Both the position numbers and the translations under genes were made by a program. The notes under the pieces were generated by a model, which was given only the letters and a program-made list of their open reading frames with translations, ran no database searches and was not told the origin of the DNA. 42,674 bases of DNA from JAQVWU01 sp964628455 (GTDB lineage Bacteria > Bacillota > Clostridia > Oscillospirales > CAG-272), in NCBI GenBank assembly GCA_964628455.1, contig CAZVPD010000010.1:1-42674 (forward strand). Reading direction: 5' to 3'. Below, piece after piece: positions 24,035 through 32,773 of the stretch. Every line of letters begins with the position of its first letter. Position 1 is the first letter of the stretch.

Positions 24035-25192
24035 ATGATCAGGGATCCGCAAACGCCGAAAAGTCAACTCATAACCGACGTTATGTCCGGACGAAACGGC
24101 ACATTGATCGTAATCATTGTCTCGGTTCTGTGTTTTGCGGCTGCGTCCTGTGCCGTATTCGCAGCCTGGCAGGTGAACCGCGCTGCCAAAGCCGCGGCAG
24201 CAACTATTGCCGAAGCCGTGGATTCCACCAAAATTCTGACCCAAAACGATGGAATCACCGTCTCCGATCCCACAGGAACGGTAAACCCGGAATCGGCTGT
24301 CCTTCAAGCCGAAACACAAAGAACAAATCCCCCCCAGACGAAGGCCCTCGTGATTGAGCCCCCTCAGACGAAGGCCCCCGTGACCGAACCGCCTCAGACG
24401 AAGGCGTCCGTGACCGAACCGCCTCAGACGAAAGCGCCCGTGACCGAACCGCCTCAGACAAAAGCGCCCGTGACCGAACCGCCTCAGACAAAAGCGCCCG
24501 TGACCGAGCCCCCTCAGACGAAGGCGCCCGAAACCGAACCGCCCGAGACAAAAGACCCGGAACCCGATAAAAATGTGATCGTGATCGACGCAGGTCACGG
24601 CTACGACGACCCGGGCACGGACGCCGATATTCTCGGATCGTGGTCGGAGAAGGATATAAACCTGGATACTGCGCTGAGACTCGGTGCCATACTTGAGGCT
24701 GCAGGCTGCGAAGTGGCTTATACCCGCAAAGACGATCTCATCCCCGAAAACGCGCCCCGCAATGCCGAAGGATATTATCTCCTCAACGCATATGCCAGAG
24801 AAGATTTTATAAAAGCGCAGAAAAACGCCGACGCTGTCGTTTCGCTTCACTGCGATTCATACGAGCAGGATCCCGAAATCAATGGGGTCAGGGTCTTTTA
24901 TTATAAATACAACAGCAAATATATCGCATATTTTGCCGCGGATATCGCCGAGGGCATCGAAAACGCCCTGATGCTGAAAGGCAAGCCGGAAGTGACTCCC
25001 CCGTCCGTTGTATGGCTCGGTAAAGAAGAAGCGTTTTATATAACAAAATGTACGAACATCCCGTCGGTGCTGGTTGAAATGGGATTTGTGACCAATAAAA
25101 CAGACGTCAATCATTTTCTTGACGCAGACTGGAGGCAGGAGATGGCGCAGGGCATCGCGGACGGCATACTGAGTTTTCTCGGGACCGAATGA
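24035..25192 (+). CDS. N-acetylmuramoyl-L-alanine amidase (Amidase_3), membrane anchored
   Basis: Zinc amidase cleaving the lactyl-peptide bond of peptidoglycan. Order: short cytoplasmic start, one membrane segment (about 30-50), a Pro/Thr/Gln linker of ten-residue repeats (residues 99-178) and the catalytic domain. The zinc ligands and catalytic Glu are visible: His188 (DAGHGYDDPG), Glu205, His272 (SLHCDS) and Glu348 (VEMGF). The 385 aa are complete, with GAGGAG before the ATG. The stop overlaps the start of the GH13 lipoprotein gene by four bases, so the two are coupled. It probably remodels the wall outside the membrane. Confidence 0.93.
   Translation: MIRDPQTPKSQLITDVMSGRNGTLIVIIVSVLCFAAASCAVFAAWQVNRAAKAAAATIAEAVDSTKILTQNDGITVSDPTGTVNPESAVLQAETQRTNPPQTKALVIEPPQTKAPVTEPPQTKASVTEPPQTKAPVTEPPQTKAPVTEPPQTKAPVTEPPQTKAPETEPPETKDPEPDKNVIVIDAGHGYDDPGTDADILGSWSEKDINLDTALRLGAILEAAGCEVAYTRKDDLIPENAPRNAEGYYLLNAYAREDFIKAQKNADAVVSLHCDSYEQDPEINGVRVFYYKYNSKYIAYFAADIAEGIENALMLKGKPEVTPPSVVWLGKEEAFYITKCTNIPSVLVEMGFVTNKTDVNHFLDADWRQEMAQGIADGILSFLGTE
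24329..24568 (+). repeat. Tandem 30-bp repeats coding for a Pro-rich linker
   Basis: Seven units of ten codons (consensus PPQTKAPVTE) and one degenerate eighth (PPETKDPEPD). Units 4 to 6 are almost identical at the DNA level, the first and last have drifted. The array encodes the spacer that carries the amidase domain through the wall. Copy number may vary between strains. Confidence 0.9.
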
Positions 25193-27117
25193 TAAGCATA
25201 AAAATAAAGATCACGGCATTCTTTCTCCTTGCGGCACTGCTGCCGGCGGTCCTTTCCGCCTGCAAAACCCGACCGCAGAACGCCGTTGCCGATACGGCCG
25301 GCGAACTTTCTCTTTCAGGCTATGCGGTCATGCGCGGAGACACCTCCGGACAGAACACAACGCAGGCCGCAGTCAGACTGCGCCGGGCAATCGCGGAAGC
25401 TTCGGGCGAAGAAGTAAAAATCACAACGGACTACGTCGGGAACCTGTCCGATATTCCCGCTTCCGCGAAAGAGATCCTGGTCGGCATCACCAACCGCACC
25501 GAATCTATGACGGCGGCGGAAGGACTCGGCGAATACGAATATAAAATCCTGCTCGATGGAGAGCGCGTCGTCATAGCGGGCGGCAGCGACAAGGCGGTCG
25601 CGGCGGCAGCGGATTATTTTATCGCGCATTATATCGCCGAAAATGAAAAACTCGGAATACCGGAGGATTTATACTATATGAAAAAATTCGAAAAGACAGA
25701 CAATTCCGCTCTGATCCCCGCTTATGTGCCGGATGAGAGCGTACAGCTCGAGCCCGCGGAACCGGGCGGTGAAGCGATGACGCCCGACTGGGCAAAGACT
25801 CTGATCATGACGGAGGTCCATATCGAAACAGCCACTCCCGAGGGCACATTCGTTTCGGCGCTGTCCGTTCTCGACCACTGCGCCGAAACGGGGGTCAACG
25901 GCATATGGGTCACGCCGATTTACGAGAAGGGACCGGGGGGAAACGGATACGGCAACATCGGCCCCCATACCGTCGAACCGGCGCTGACGGGTACATCCGA
26001 TACGGAAAAAGGCTGGGAAGCCGTAAAGCAGTTTGTCGACCAAGCTCATAAACGCAATATCCGCGTCATTCTCGATATTATCACCTGGGGAACGGTGACC
26101 GCCGCGCCGCTCTTTGCGGAACATCCGGAATGGTACAACGGAACGGCATGGGGCAATCAGGCGTTTGACTGGACAAACGAGGAATTCCGCGAATGGTATA
26201 TCTCCGTCGCGGTCGATAACATCCTTAAGACAGGAGCGGACGGCTATCGCTGCGACTGCGAGCCGAACTATACGGGGTATACCGTATTCGACAAGATCCG
26301 CCGCCGGTGCGCGGAAGCCGGACGCAAGATCCTGATCATCGCCGAGGACGGCTGCATGCGGAAGGATAATTATGATTTCGAACAGGACGGCGTTCTCAAC
26401 TATATCGGATGGAGCCGCGGCGAACAGTATCAGAACCCGAAAAATTTTTACATCGATGAATTCGATCTTGTGGATTCGGTGAAAAACGGCATTATCATCG
26501 GCGAAAACAGCCTGCAGCAGCGCAAACGCGGCGGTCAGTTCCGTTTTTACACATACTGCGTGTCAAACCATGACTACCAGTATTCGATTGTCAACGGGAA
26601 CCGGCTGGTTCTCGGTTATCAGGCCATAATGGCGCCTTTTATCCCGCTGTGGTATTACGGCGAGGAATTCAATCTGCGTGCGGAAAAACAGGTTTTTTAT
26701 TTCGTTCCGGTCGACCGCAGTCTGCTGGACGACTACGACAACGGCTTATTCTTCGAAGATATAAAAAAATATATAAAGATCCGCCGTACATACCCCGAAA
26801 TATTCGAATACTGGCCGGAAAACCACCGCGACGCCAACATCTGCGCCGTCCGCGCCGACGGGCTGACGCTTCAGGCATATGCTCGCTACAAGGGCAGCCG
26901 CATGATTCTGGTGGTACCGAACAATGAAGGAAAGACACAGGCAGCTGCCGTTTACGTTCCTTTTGACGAAGCGTCGGCGGGCGGTTACGGCAGCTATACC
27001 ATAAGGGACCTGATGACCGGAGCCGTTATAGCCGAAGGGACGCGCGAGGAAATATCCTCATTTAACGCGGTGATAGAAGACAGGCATATCGGAGTCTATC
27101 TGGTCGAAGGCAAATAA
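25189..27117 (+). CDS. GH13 alpha-amylase-like lipoprotein
   Basis: 642 aa with a lipoprotein signal (lipobox LSAC, Cys near residue 24), so it is surface-anchored. Residues about 45-165 form a GH20/GH67-type N-terminal domain (ILVGITNRTES motif). The TIM barrel follows with Asp356 (GYRCDC), Glu386 (IAEDG) and Asp462 (SNHDYQ) in the catalytic positions. The C-terminal beta domain is short. The first barrel strand lacks the usual YQIYPRSF, so substrate class is uncertain within GH13. It is translationally coupled to the amidase by an ATGA overlap, an unusual pairing. Confidence 0.85.
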   Translation: MISIKIKITAFFLLAALLPAVLSACKTRPQNAVADTAGELSLSGYAVMRGDTSGQNTTQAAVRLRRAIAEASGEEVKITTDYVGNLSDIPASAKEILVGITNRTESMTAAEGLGEYEYKILLDGERVVIAGGSDKAVAAAADYFIAHYIAENEKLGIPEDLYYMKKFEKTDNSALIPAYVPDESVQLEPAEPGGEAMTPDWAKTLIMTEVHIETATPEGTFVSALSVLDHCAETGVNGIWVTPIYEKGPGGNGYGNIGPHTVEPALTGTSDTEKGWEAVKQFVDQAHKRNIRVILDIITWGTVTAAPLFAEHPEWYNGTAWGNQAFDWTNEEFREWYISVAVDNILKTGADGYRCDCEPNYTGYTVFDKIRRRCAEAGRKILIIAEDGCMRKDNYDFEQDGVLNYIGWSRGEQYQNPKNFYIDEFDLVDSVKNGIIIGENSLQQRKRGGQFRFYTYCVSNHDYQYSIVNGNRLVLGYQAIMAPFIPLWYYGEEFNLRAEKQVFYFVPVDRSLLDDYDNGLFFEDIKKYIKIRRTYPEIFEYWPENHRDANICAVRADGLTLQAYARYKGSRMILVVPNNEGKTQAAAVYVPFDEASAGGYGSYTIRDLMTGAVIAEGTREEISSFNAVIEDRHIGVYLVEGK

Positions 27118-27159
27118 AATAAAAATACAAAACGGTCCGAAGGGATGTGAACGCACACT

Positions 27160-28575
27160 TTGAAAACTTTTATGGGGAAAAATTTCATGCTCGGTACGGA
27201 AACCGCGAAAATACTGTATCACACGTACGCCGCCGAACTGCCTGTCATCGACTACCACTGCCACGTCAGTCCGCATGAAATCGCGGAGGACAAACGATAC
27301 GGCAATATCACCGAGTTATGGCTTGGAGGCGACCACTACAAGTGGAGGGCCATGCGCTCCTGCGGAATTTCCGAGGAGGCAATCACCGGAAGCGCGTCCG
27401 ATTACGAAAAATTCGCCGCTTACGCTTCGGTTATGCCCATGCTGATCGGAAATCCTCTGTACCACTGGTCGCACCTTGAACTCAGGCGGTATTTCGGGTA
27501 TGAAGGCGCTTTGAATGCCGACACCTGCGACGAGGTATGGGAACTCTGCAACGACAAGCTTCTCACCCCCGAAATGAGCGTCCGCAATATCATAAAAAAC
27601 TCGCGTGTCGAACTTCTCTGCACGACGGACGACCCGTGCGACAGTCTTCTGTCCCATGCGGCTATAGCGGCGGACGACAGCTTCACCGTGAAGGTATTGC
27701 CCGCATGGCGTCCCGACAAAGGCATCAATATCGAAAGGGCAGGCTGGAACGATTATATCCGCCGCCTTTCCGAGGTGTCCGGTGTTGCCGTAACCGATAT
27801 CGACTCCCTCAAAGCCGCGTTCATCAAACGCCTTGACCATTTTGCGGCGCACGGCTGCCTGACCGCAGACCACGGCATCGACGGGACCGTTCCTTTTTCA
27901 CCGTCGGACAATCCTTCCGTATCCGCCGGAATATTCGGGAAAGCGCTGAACGGCACGGCGCCGGACCCTCTCGAAACCGAGATATTCAAAACCGAAATGC
28001 TGACCTTTTTCGGCGGTGAATACAAAAAGCGCGGCTGGGTCATGCAGTTCCATTTCGGCGTGCTGCGCAATGTCAGCAGCGTGATGTTCGATAAGCTGGG
28101 TCCCGACACGGGCTTCGATATTATAGGCGGCCGCACAAGCATTACGGAACTCGCCGGTCTTCTGGGCCTCATGGAAAAACGCGGCGCACTTCCCAGAACC
28201 GTCCTGTATTCGGTAAACCCGTCGGACAACGCCGCTATAGGAGCGCTCGCCGGCGCCTTCCAGACCGATTCAAACGACGGTATGCCCCGCGTGATGCAGG
28301 GGAGCGCATGGTGGTTCAATGACAACAACACGGGCATGCGCCGGCAGATGACAAGTCTCGCAAACCTGTCGTCCTTCGGCCGTTTCTTGGGAATGCTGAC
28401 CGACTCGCGGAGTTTTATCTCCTATACCAGACACGAATATTTCCGCCGCATTCTGTGCGACCTGATCGGCGGCTGGGCGGAAAACGGCGAATACCCCGCC
28501 GACATCGATTCTCTTGCGGAACTCGTGATCAACATATGCTACAACAACACAAAGTCATTCTTCCGATTCCGCTGA
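27160..28575 (+). CDS. uxaC: Glucuronate isomerase (uronate isomerase)
   Basis: Converts D-glucuronate to D-fructuronate (or galacturonate to tagaturonate), the first step of uronate breakdown in the cytoplasm. The 471 aa match the family length. It has the HCHVSPHEI metal motif near residue 31, TTDDPCD in the middle, and MQFHFGVLRN and SNDGMPRVMQGSAWWFND near the C-terminal half. Alignment with relatives (MKxFM start) favours the TTG at 27160; the only purine-rich site, AAGGGA, is about 15 bases upstream, longer than usual. uxuA and uxuB are not in the window. Confidence 0.95.
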   Translation: MKTFMGKNFMLGTETAKILYHTYAAELPVIDYHCHVSPHEIAEDKRYGNITELWLGGDHYKWRAMRSCGISEEAITGSASDYEKFAAYASVMPMLIGNPLYHWSHLELRRYFGYEGALNADTCDEVWELCNDKLLTPEMSVRNIIKNSRVELLCTTDDPCDSLLSHAAIAADDSFTVKVLPAWRPDKGINIERAGWNDYIRRLSEVSGVAVTDIDSLKAAFIKRLDHFAAHGCLTADHGIDGTVPFSPSDNPSVSAGIFGKALNGTAPDPLETEIFKTEMLTFFGGEYKKRGWVMQFHFGVLRNVSSVMFDKLGPDTGFDIIGGRTSITELAGLLGLMEKRGALPRTVLYSVNPSDNAAIGALAGAFQTDSNDGMPRVMQGSAWWFNDNNTGMRRQMTSLANLSSFGRFLGMLTDSRSFISYTRHEYFRRILCDLIGGWAENGEYPADIDSLAELVINICYNNTKSFFRFR

Positions 28576-28629
28576 CCGGTGCAGACGGCTGCAGAAACCG
28601 GATATATTAAATTCGAAAGGTGATGAACT

Positions 28630-29439
28630 ATGAAACTTTCATTTTCAACGCTGGGATGTCCCGACTGGAGCTTCGGCGATATGTTTTCGACCGCAGCCGA
28701 CCTCGGATACGACGGCATAGAGATCCGCGGGGTGGCTGATGAAATTTACGCCCCGAAAATAAAGGCCTTCCTGCCCGACGAACTATCCAAAACACAGGAA
28801 ATCCTTCGCCGCACGAACCTGACTTTTCCGATACTCACCTCGGGCGCCTGGCTTTCCCAAAACGAAAACCTCGCGGCGGCGGAATTCGAAGTAAAGGATT
28901 ACGTTCTGCTGGCTGCCGAAATGGGGATCAGATACGTGCGCGTCATAGGTGAAAAAGACCCGTTTACGCAGGGTGACCCCGATAAGGAAACGGTAGCCCG
29001 AAAATACGCCGAGCTCTGCGACTTCGCCGCCGAGAGAGGCGTAGACCTGCTGATCGAAACAAACGGGTATCTCGCCGAGACCGCGGCTATGGCCGAACTG
29101 ATGGAGCGCACCGCACGGCCGAACATGGGCGTCATCTGGGATGTGCACCATACCGTCCGTTTTTACGGGGAGACGCCCGCGGAATCGGTAAGCCGCATCG
29201 GAAGATATATAAAGCACGTTCATATCAAGGACTCCGTTCGCGGACGCAACGGAAAAATCACCTATATGCTGACAGGTTACGGCGATATACCCGTCGAGGA
29301 AGCGGTAAAAGAACTGGCAGGCATCGGATACGACGGCTTTTTATCCTATGAATGGGTCAAGCGTTGGTCGCGGGAACTCGCCGAACCCGGCGTTGCCTTC
29401 CACCAGTATATCAGTTATATGAAGAGCCTCGGAGTATAA
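28630..29439 (+). CDS. Sugar phosphate isomerase/epimerase-like TIM-barrel protein
   Basis: 269 aa of the AP-endonuclease-2/xylose-isomerase-like barrel. The four metal ligands are in the usual places: Glu in LLIETNGY, Asp in VIWDVHH, His in KHVHIKD and Glu in LSYEWVKRW. Relatives isomerise or epimerise free sugars and keto-acids. It lies 54 bases after uxaC with AAAGGTGATG before its ATG, so it probably acts in the same uronate or inositol-like pathway. The substrate is unknown. Confidence 0.85.
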   Translation: MKLSFSTLGCPDWSFGDMFSTAADLGYDGIEIRGVADEIYAPKIKAFLPDELSKTQEILRRTNLTFPILTSGAWLSQNENLAAAEFEVKDYVLLAAEMGIRYVRVIGEKDPFTQGDPDKETVARKYAELCDFAAERGVDLLIETNGYLAETAAMAELMERTARPNMGVIWDVHHTVRFYGETPAESVSRIGRYIKHVHIKDSVRGRNGKITYMLTGYGDIPVEEAVKELAGIGYDGFLSYEWVKRWSRELAEPGVAFHQYISYMKSLGV

Positions 29440-29501
29440 AATGACCCGCGGCACACCGCTTTATAAATATCGAATTCAGATAAATACAGGAGAAAAACCT
29501 T

Positions 29502-29978
29502 ATGAAAAGCTTCTTGCAGCTGCTCGAAAACGACAGCCGTCTTACCGCCGAACAGCTTGCCGTTATGTGCGGCAAGGAAGTCGGCGATATCAAAAAACTC
29601 ATAACGCAGTACGAACAGGAGGGCGTTATCCTCGGATACAAGACGATCGTGGACTGGGACAAAACCGAACGCGAATATGTTACGGCCCTGATCGAACTGA
29701 AGGTCGCCCCGCAGCGGGACCGCGGTTTCGACAAAGTTGCCGAAAAAATCTATAACTACCCCGAAGTGCAGTCGGTGTATCTGATGTCCGGGGCTTATGA
29801 CCTTTGCGTGATCCTCGAAGGGCGCACCATGCGGGAGGTCGCCTATTTTGTGGCGAACAAACTCGCTCCCATGGAATTCATCATGTCCACAGCCACACAC
29901 TTTGTGCTCAGAAAATACAAGGACAAAGGGATCGTTTACAGCGCACCGGAAATCGACGAGAGGGGAAACAGCCTTTAA
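29502..29978 (+). CDS. Lrp/AsnC-family transcriptional regulator
   Basis: 158 aa with an N-terminal winged HTH (residues about 5-50, SRLTAEQLAVMCGKEVGDIK in two motifs) and a C-terminal amino-acid-binding RAM domain. AGGAG lies eight bases before the ATG. The stop TAA overlaps by one base the ATG of the aminotransferase gene. Such pairs are common in Clostridia, where the regulator responds to an amino acid that the enzyme makes or consumes. Confidence 0.92.
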   Translation: MKSFLQLLENDSRLTAEQLAVMCGKEVGDIKKLITQYEQEGVILGYKTIVDWDKTEREYVTALIELKVAPQRDRGFDKVAEKIYNYPEVQSVYLMSGAYDLCVILEGRTMREVAYFVANKLAPMEFIMSTATHFVLRKYKDKGIVYSAPEIDERGNSL

Positions 29979-30967
29979 TGATCAACTACGACGACGTCAT
30001 ATCGGATAAGGCGCGTGCTCTCCGTCCGTCGGGCATACGTAAGTTTTTCGACCTTCTGGATGACATGAAGGGAGTCGTATCCCTCACCGTAGGCCAGCCC
30101 GATTTCGTGACCCCCTGGCATATCCGCGAGGCCGCGATCGAAAGCATCGAAAAGGGGCGCACCTACTATACATCGAACAACGGCCTGATGGAACTCCGCG
30201 AAGAGATCTCCCGCTACCTTCACCGCCGTTTTGACTTAAGCTACGCCGCAAAAAACGAGATCATCGTAACGGTGGGGGGCAGCGAGGCCATCGACCTGGC
30301 GGTCCGCGCGCTGGTCAACCCCGGCGACGAGGTGATCATCCCGCTTCCGGCTTTCGTATGCTACGAACCGATCGTCCTCCTTTCGGGCGGCGTTCCCGTT
30401 ATCATCAACACAAAGGAAAGCGACCGCTTCAAGCTGACCGCCGCGGACCTGCGCGCCGCCGTAACACCGAAAACCAAGCTTCTGATCCTCCCCTTCCCGA
30501 ACAATCCCACCGGAGCGATCATGACCGCCGAAGACCTTGAAGCCGTCGCGGAGGTGCTCCGCGGGACGAACATCATGGTTTTATCCGATGAAATATACGC
30601 GGAGCTGACCTACGGACGGCATCATATATCCGTCGCTTCGCTTGAAGGAATGCGCGAACGGACCGTGATAGCGTCCGGTTATTCCAAAGCGTACGCCATG
30701 ACCGGCTGGAGACTCGGCTATGTGGCCGCTCCGCCCGAAATAACGCGTCAGATGTTTAAAATCCATCAGTTCGCGCTGATGTGCGCGCCGACCGTAAGCC
30801 AGTACGCAGCCATCGAAGCCATGAGAAACGGCGACGACGATATCGAATACATGGCCGGGGAATACAACCGGCGGCGCCGGTATATCGTAAGCGGACTGCA
30901 TGCATCGGGTGCTTCGAGCCCGAAGGCGCCTTTTACGTGTACCCGAACATCGGGCGATTCGGCATGA
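29978..30967 (+). CDS. Class I/II aminotransferase, N-terminal part (frameshifted gene)
   Basis: PLP-dependent aspartate-aminotransferase-fold enzyme. This frame covers about 310 aa of normal sequence. It includes VTVGGSEAIDLAV, PFPNNPTGA, VLSDEIYAELTY and the PLP lysine motif GYSKAYAMTGWRLGY. Near 30911 the frame leaves the family pattern (SGLHASG) and continues as unrelated residues to a stop at 30967. The missing part is in the next frame; one lost base explains it. The start ATG is coupled to the Lrp gene. If the lesion is real the protein lacks the small C-terminal domain and would probably be inactive. Confidence 0.88.
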   Translation: MINYDDVISDKARALRPSGIRKFFDLLDDMKGVVSLTVGQPDFVTPWHIREAAIESIEKGRTYYTSNNGLMELREEISRYLHRRFDLSYAAKNEIIVTVGGSEAIDLAVRALVNPGDEVIIPLPAFVCYEPIVLLSGGVPVIINTKESDRFKLTAADLRAAVTPKTKLLILPFPNNPTGAIMTAEDLEAVAEVLRGTNIMVLSDEIYAELTYGRHHISVASLEGMRERTVIASGYSKAYAMTGWRLGYVAAPPEITRQMFKIHQFALMCAPTVSQYAAIEAMRNGDDDIEYMAGEYNRRRRYIVSGLHASGASSPKAPFTCTRTSGDSA

Positions 30968-31137
30968 CAAGCGAAGTGTTCTGCGAACGCCTGCTGTACG
31001 AACACGGCGTAGCCATCGTACCCGGGACCGCTTTCGGCAGCTGCGGAGAAGGCTTCGCCAGGATCTCATACGCCTACTCGGTCGCGCATATATCGGCCGC
31101 CCTCGAAAAGATCGAAAAGTTTATTAAAGAATTATAA
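30912..31137 (+). pseudogene. C-terminal part of the same aminotransferase, out of frame
   Basis: From CFEPEGAFYVYPNIGRFG to the final IEKFIKEL this frame is a normal class I aminotransferase small domain, including the conserved GTAFGSCGEGFARISYA run near the end (named in two pieces: GTAFG and GFARISYA). It is shifted by -1 relative to the upstream frame. The stop is at 31135-31137, followed closely by a terminator. An internal ATG at 30964 has no good ribosome site. Confidence 0.85.
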
Positions 31138-31146
31138 TAAATAAAA

Positions 31147-31187
31147 AATCCGGCTTGCCGTATACATCGGCGGCCGGATTTTTTTGT
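31147..31187. terminator. Bidirectional terminator between aminotransferase and binding protein
   Basis: AATCCGGC/GCCGGATT outer stem with an inner TGCCG/CGGC pair, with A-run on the left and TTTTTTT on the right. It works for both converging genes. Confidence 0.85.
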
Positions 31188-31216
31188 TTGACCGAACGCG
31201 GGACCCTTATAATAAT

Positions 31217-32689
31217 CTATTTTTTTGCCGCTTCGACCAGCAGGTCGATCGTCTTCTGGATCGCCTTCTGCGTGCGTTCCTCGGTCTTAGCCCATGCGGA
31301 GGCAAAATCGACCGATTTTTTCGTCAGCAGGGGAGCCATTGTCTGGACAAGTCCCGATCCGATCGTATAGGTCACGTCATATGTCTTGACGGCAAGAATG
31401 ATGTCAAGCATTTCGGCCGTTTCGGTATCGCGCGAGATCTTCACTTTCAGCGCCGTTTCATAATAGGCCGGTATGACATAATGAGCCGAAGCCATGGACA
31501 TGGAGTCGAGTATCACGGCAAGCCTTTCGTCATCTTCGGTGTTGATGAGCGGTATGATCAAAATCGGCGAAGCCAAACCGACATGCGTGATATACCTGCC
31601 CTGGGTCTCGTCATACATCGGATACGGGATCACCCCGAAATCCAGATCCATTTCCCGCAGAAGCTCCAGGTTCCGCAGGATGATCGCATACATGAAGATC
31701 TTGTTTTCCTCAAAATAGTCAAGCCCGACGTAAAGGTCCGTGCCGCTGACCACGCTGTCGCTGTTGAAAAGCGGGGAAAGCTTGTCAAGCACGCCCTGCG
31801 CGCGGTTTACATCGACATTCATCTGATAAACGCCGTCCTCATCGATATAGCCGTTCAGCAGTCCCGTACTGAATATCCAGTTGTTCGTCATCGACGCGGG
31901 GTCCTGCACATACCCGAGGAGGTCGTCGCCGGCCTTGTATTTGCCGTCTCCGTTGAGGTCGTCCGCGATCTGCGTGACATATTCGCCGAACTTGTCGATC
32001 GTCCATTTCATCCCGCGGACATCGGCGTAAATATCTCCGATATTATAATTTTCCGCGATGCCCTTGTTGTATATCAGGGACAGGGTGTCATCGATTTCGG
32101 ATATCAGGATGCTGCCGCTCATCAGCGGTTGGGTGCCCGTCACCTGCAGCTTCTCCACGGCGCCCCGGCTCCACCACGGCTGCGAATAATCGATGTTCAG
32201 TTCATTCCAGTTGCGCGCATACCCCTGCGAAGCGATACTCATCGCGTTCCATTTGTATATGCCGGCCATATCATAAGCGTTATCGCCCGCGGTCACGGCT
32301 TTTATGAACGCACCCGGCGGGTCGGGCGAAGGCGTCACGGTGATCAGTATATTGAGCTTGTCGGCAAGAAACAGATTGCGCGCATAAACGGCGTCATTGA
32401 TCACTTCCCCCACCTCTGCTTCAACCCACATTTCATCGACAAAACGCGTCGTGCTGTTGATCCCCGCATCCAGGGCAAGATAATTGAATTCGTAGCCGCC
32501 GTAATCTTTTTCCGGTACAGAATCAAGCAAAGACGTTTCTGCCGGCTCCGTATCGGCCGCGGCTGTTTCTCCGGGGGCGGCCGAGTCCGAAAGGTTCTCC
32601 GCTTCGTTGTTTTGCGCGCATGCGGAAAGCAGCGAAACCGCCAGCACGGCCGTAAGGATGAAAAAAGCAATGTGTCTTTTTGACTGCAT
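31217..32689 (-). CDS. Extracellular solute-binding lipoprotein (ABC sugar-type)
   Basis: 490 aa, signal peptide with lipobox LSAC (Cys24 in ILTAVLAVSLLSAC), then an acidic linker and a two-lobed periplasmic-binding-protein fold. The motif DLNGDGKYKAGDDLLGY resembles a calcium-binding loop seen in sugar-binding SBP1 proteins. It shares its layout (YGGYEFNYL, VINDAVYARNLFL, PWWSRGA, DINNDG-like loop) with the second binding protein at 37257, so they are paralogues. It lies 84 bases downstream of the large GH99-like gene on the same strand. No permease or ATPase gene is close, so the rest of the transporter must be elsewhere. Confidence 0.88.
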   Translation of the reverse strand: MQSKRHIAFFILTAVLAVSLLSACAQNNEAENLSDSAAPGETAAADTEPAETSLLDSVPEKDYGGYEFNYLALDAGINSTTRFVDEMWVEAEVGEVINDAVYARNLFLADKLNILITVTPSPDPPGAFIKAVTAGDNAYDMAGIYKWNAMSIASQGYARNWNELNIDYSQPWWSRGAVEKLQVTGTQPLMSGSILISEIDDTLSLIYNKGIAENYNIGDIYADVRGMKWTIDKFGEYVTQIADDLNGDGKYKAGDDLLGYVQDPASMTNNWIFSTGLLNGYIDEDGVYQMNVDVNRAQGVLDKLSPLFNSDSVVSGTDLYVGLDYFEENKIFMYAIILRNLELLREMDLDFGVIPYPMYDETQGRYITHVGLASPILIIPLINTEDDERLAVILDSMSMASAHYVIPAYYETALKVKISRDTETAEMLDIILAVKTYDVTYTIGSGLVQTMAPLLTKKSVDFASAWAKTEERTQKAIQKTIDLLVEAAKK

Positions 32690-32773
32690 AATAATACCTC
32701 ACCGAAAAATTTTATTGACGTTTGGATTGCAGAAAGAAAGTAAATGCTTCAGCCTTGTTTTATCCGGGGATGT

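Noticed and set aside
24329..24568. Possible CRISPR array because of regular 30-bp repeats
   Set aside because: The repeats are direct and adjacent without spacers and keep the amidase reading frame.
24002..24850. 282-aa minus-strand frame rich in GHGRF-like repeats
   Set aside because: It is the reverse reading of the amidase linker repeats and has no start signal of its own.
31184..32683. 499-aa open frame on the plus strand
   Set aside because: It is antisense to the solute-binding lipoprotein, which has a signal peptide, lipobox and a paralogue; the plus frame has no ribosome site or family features.
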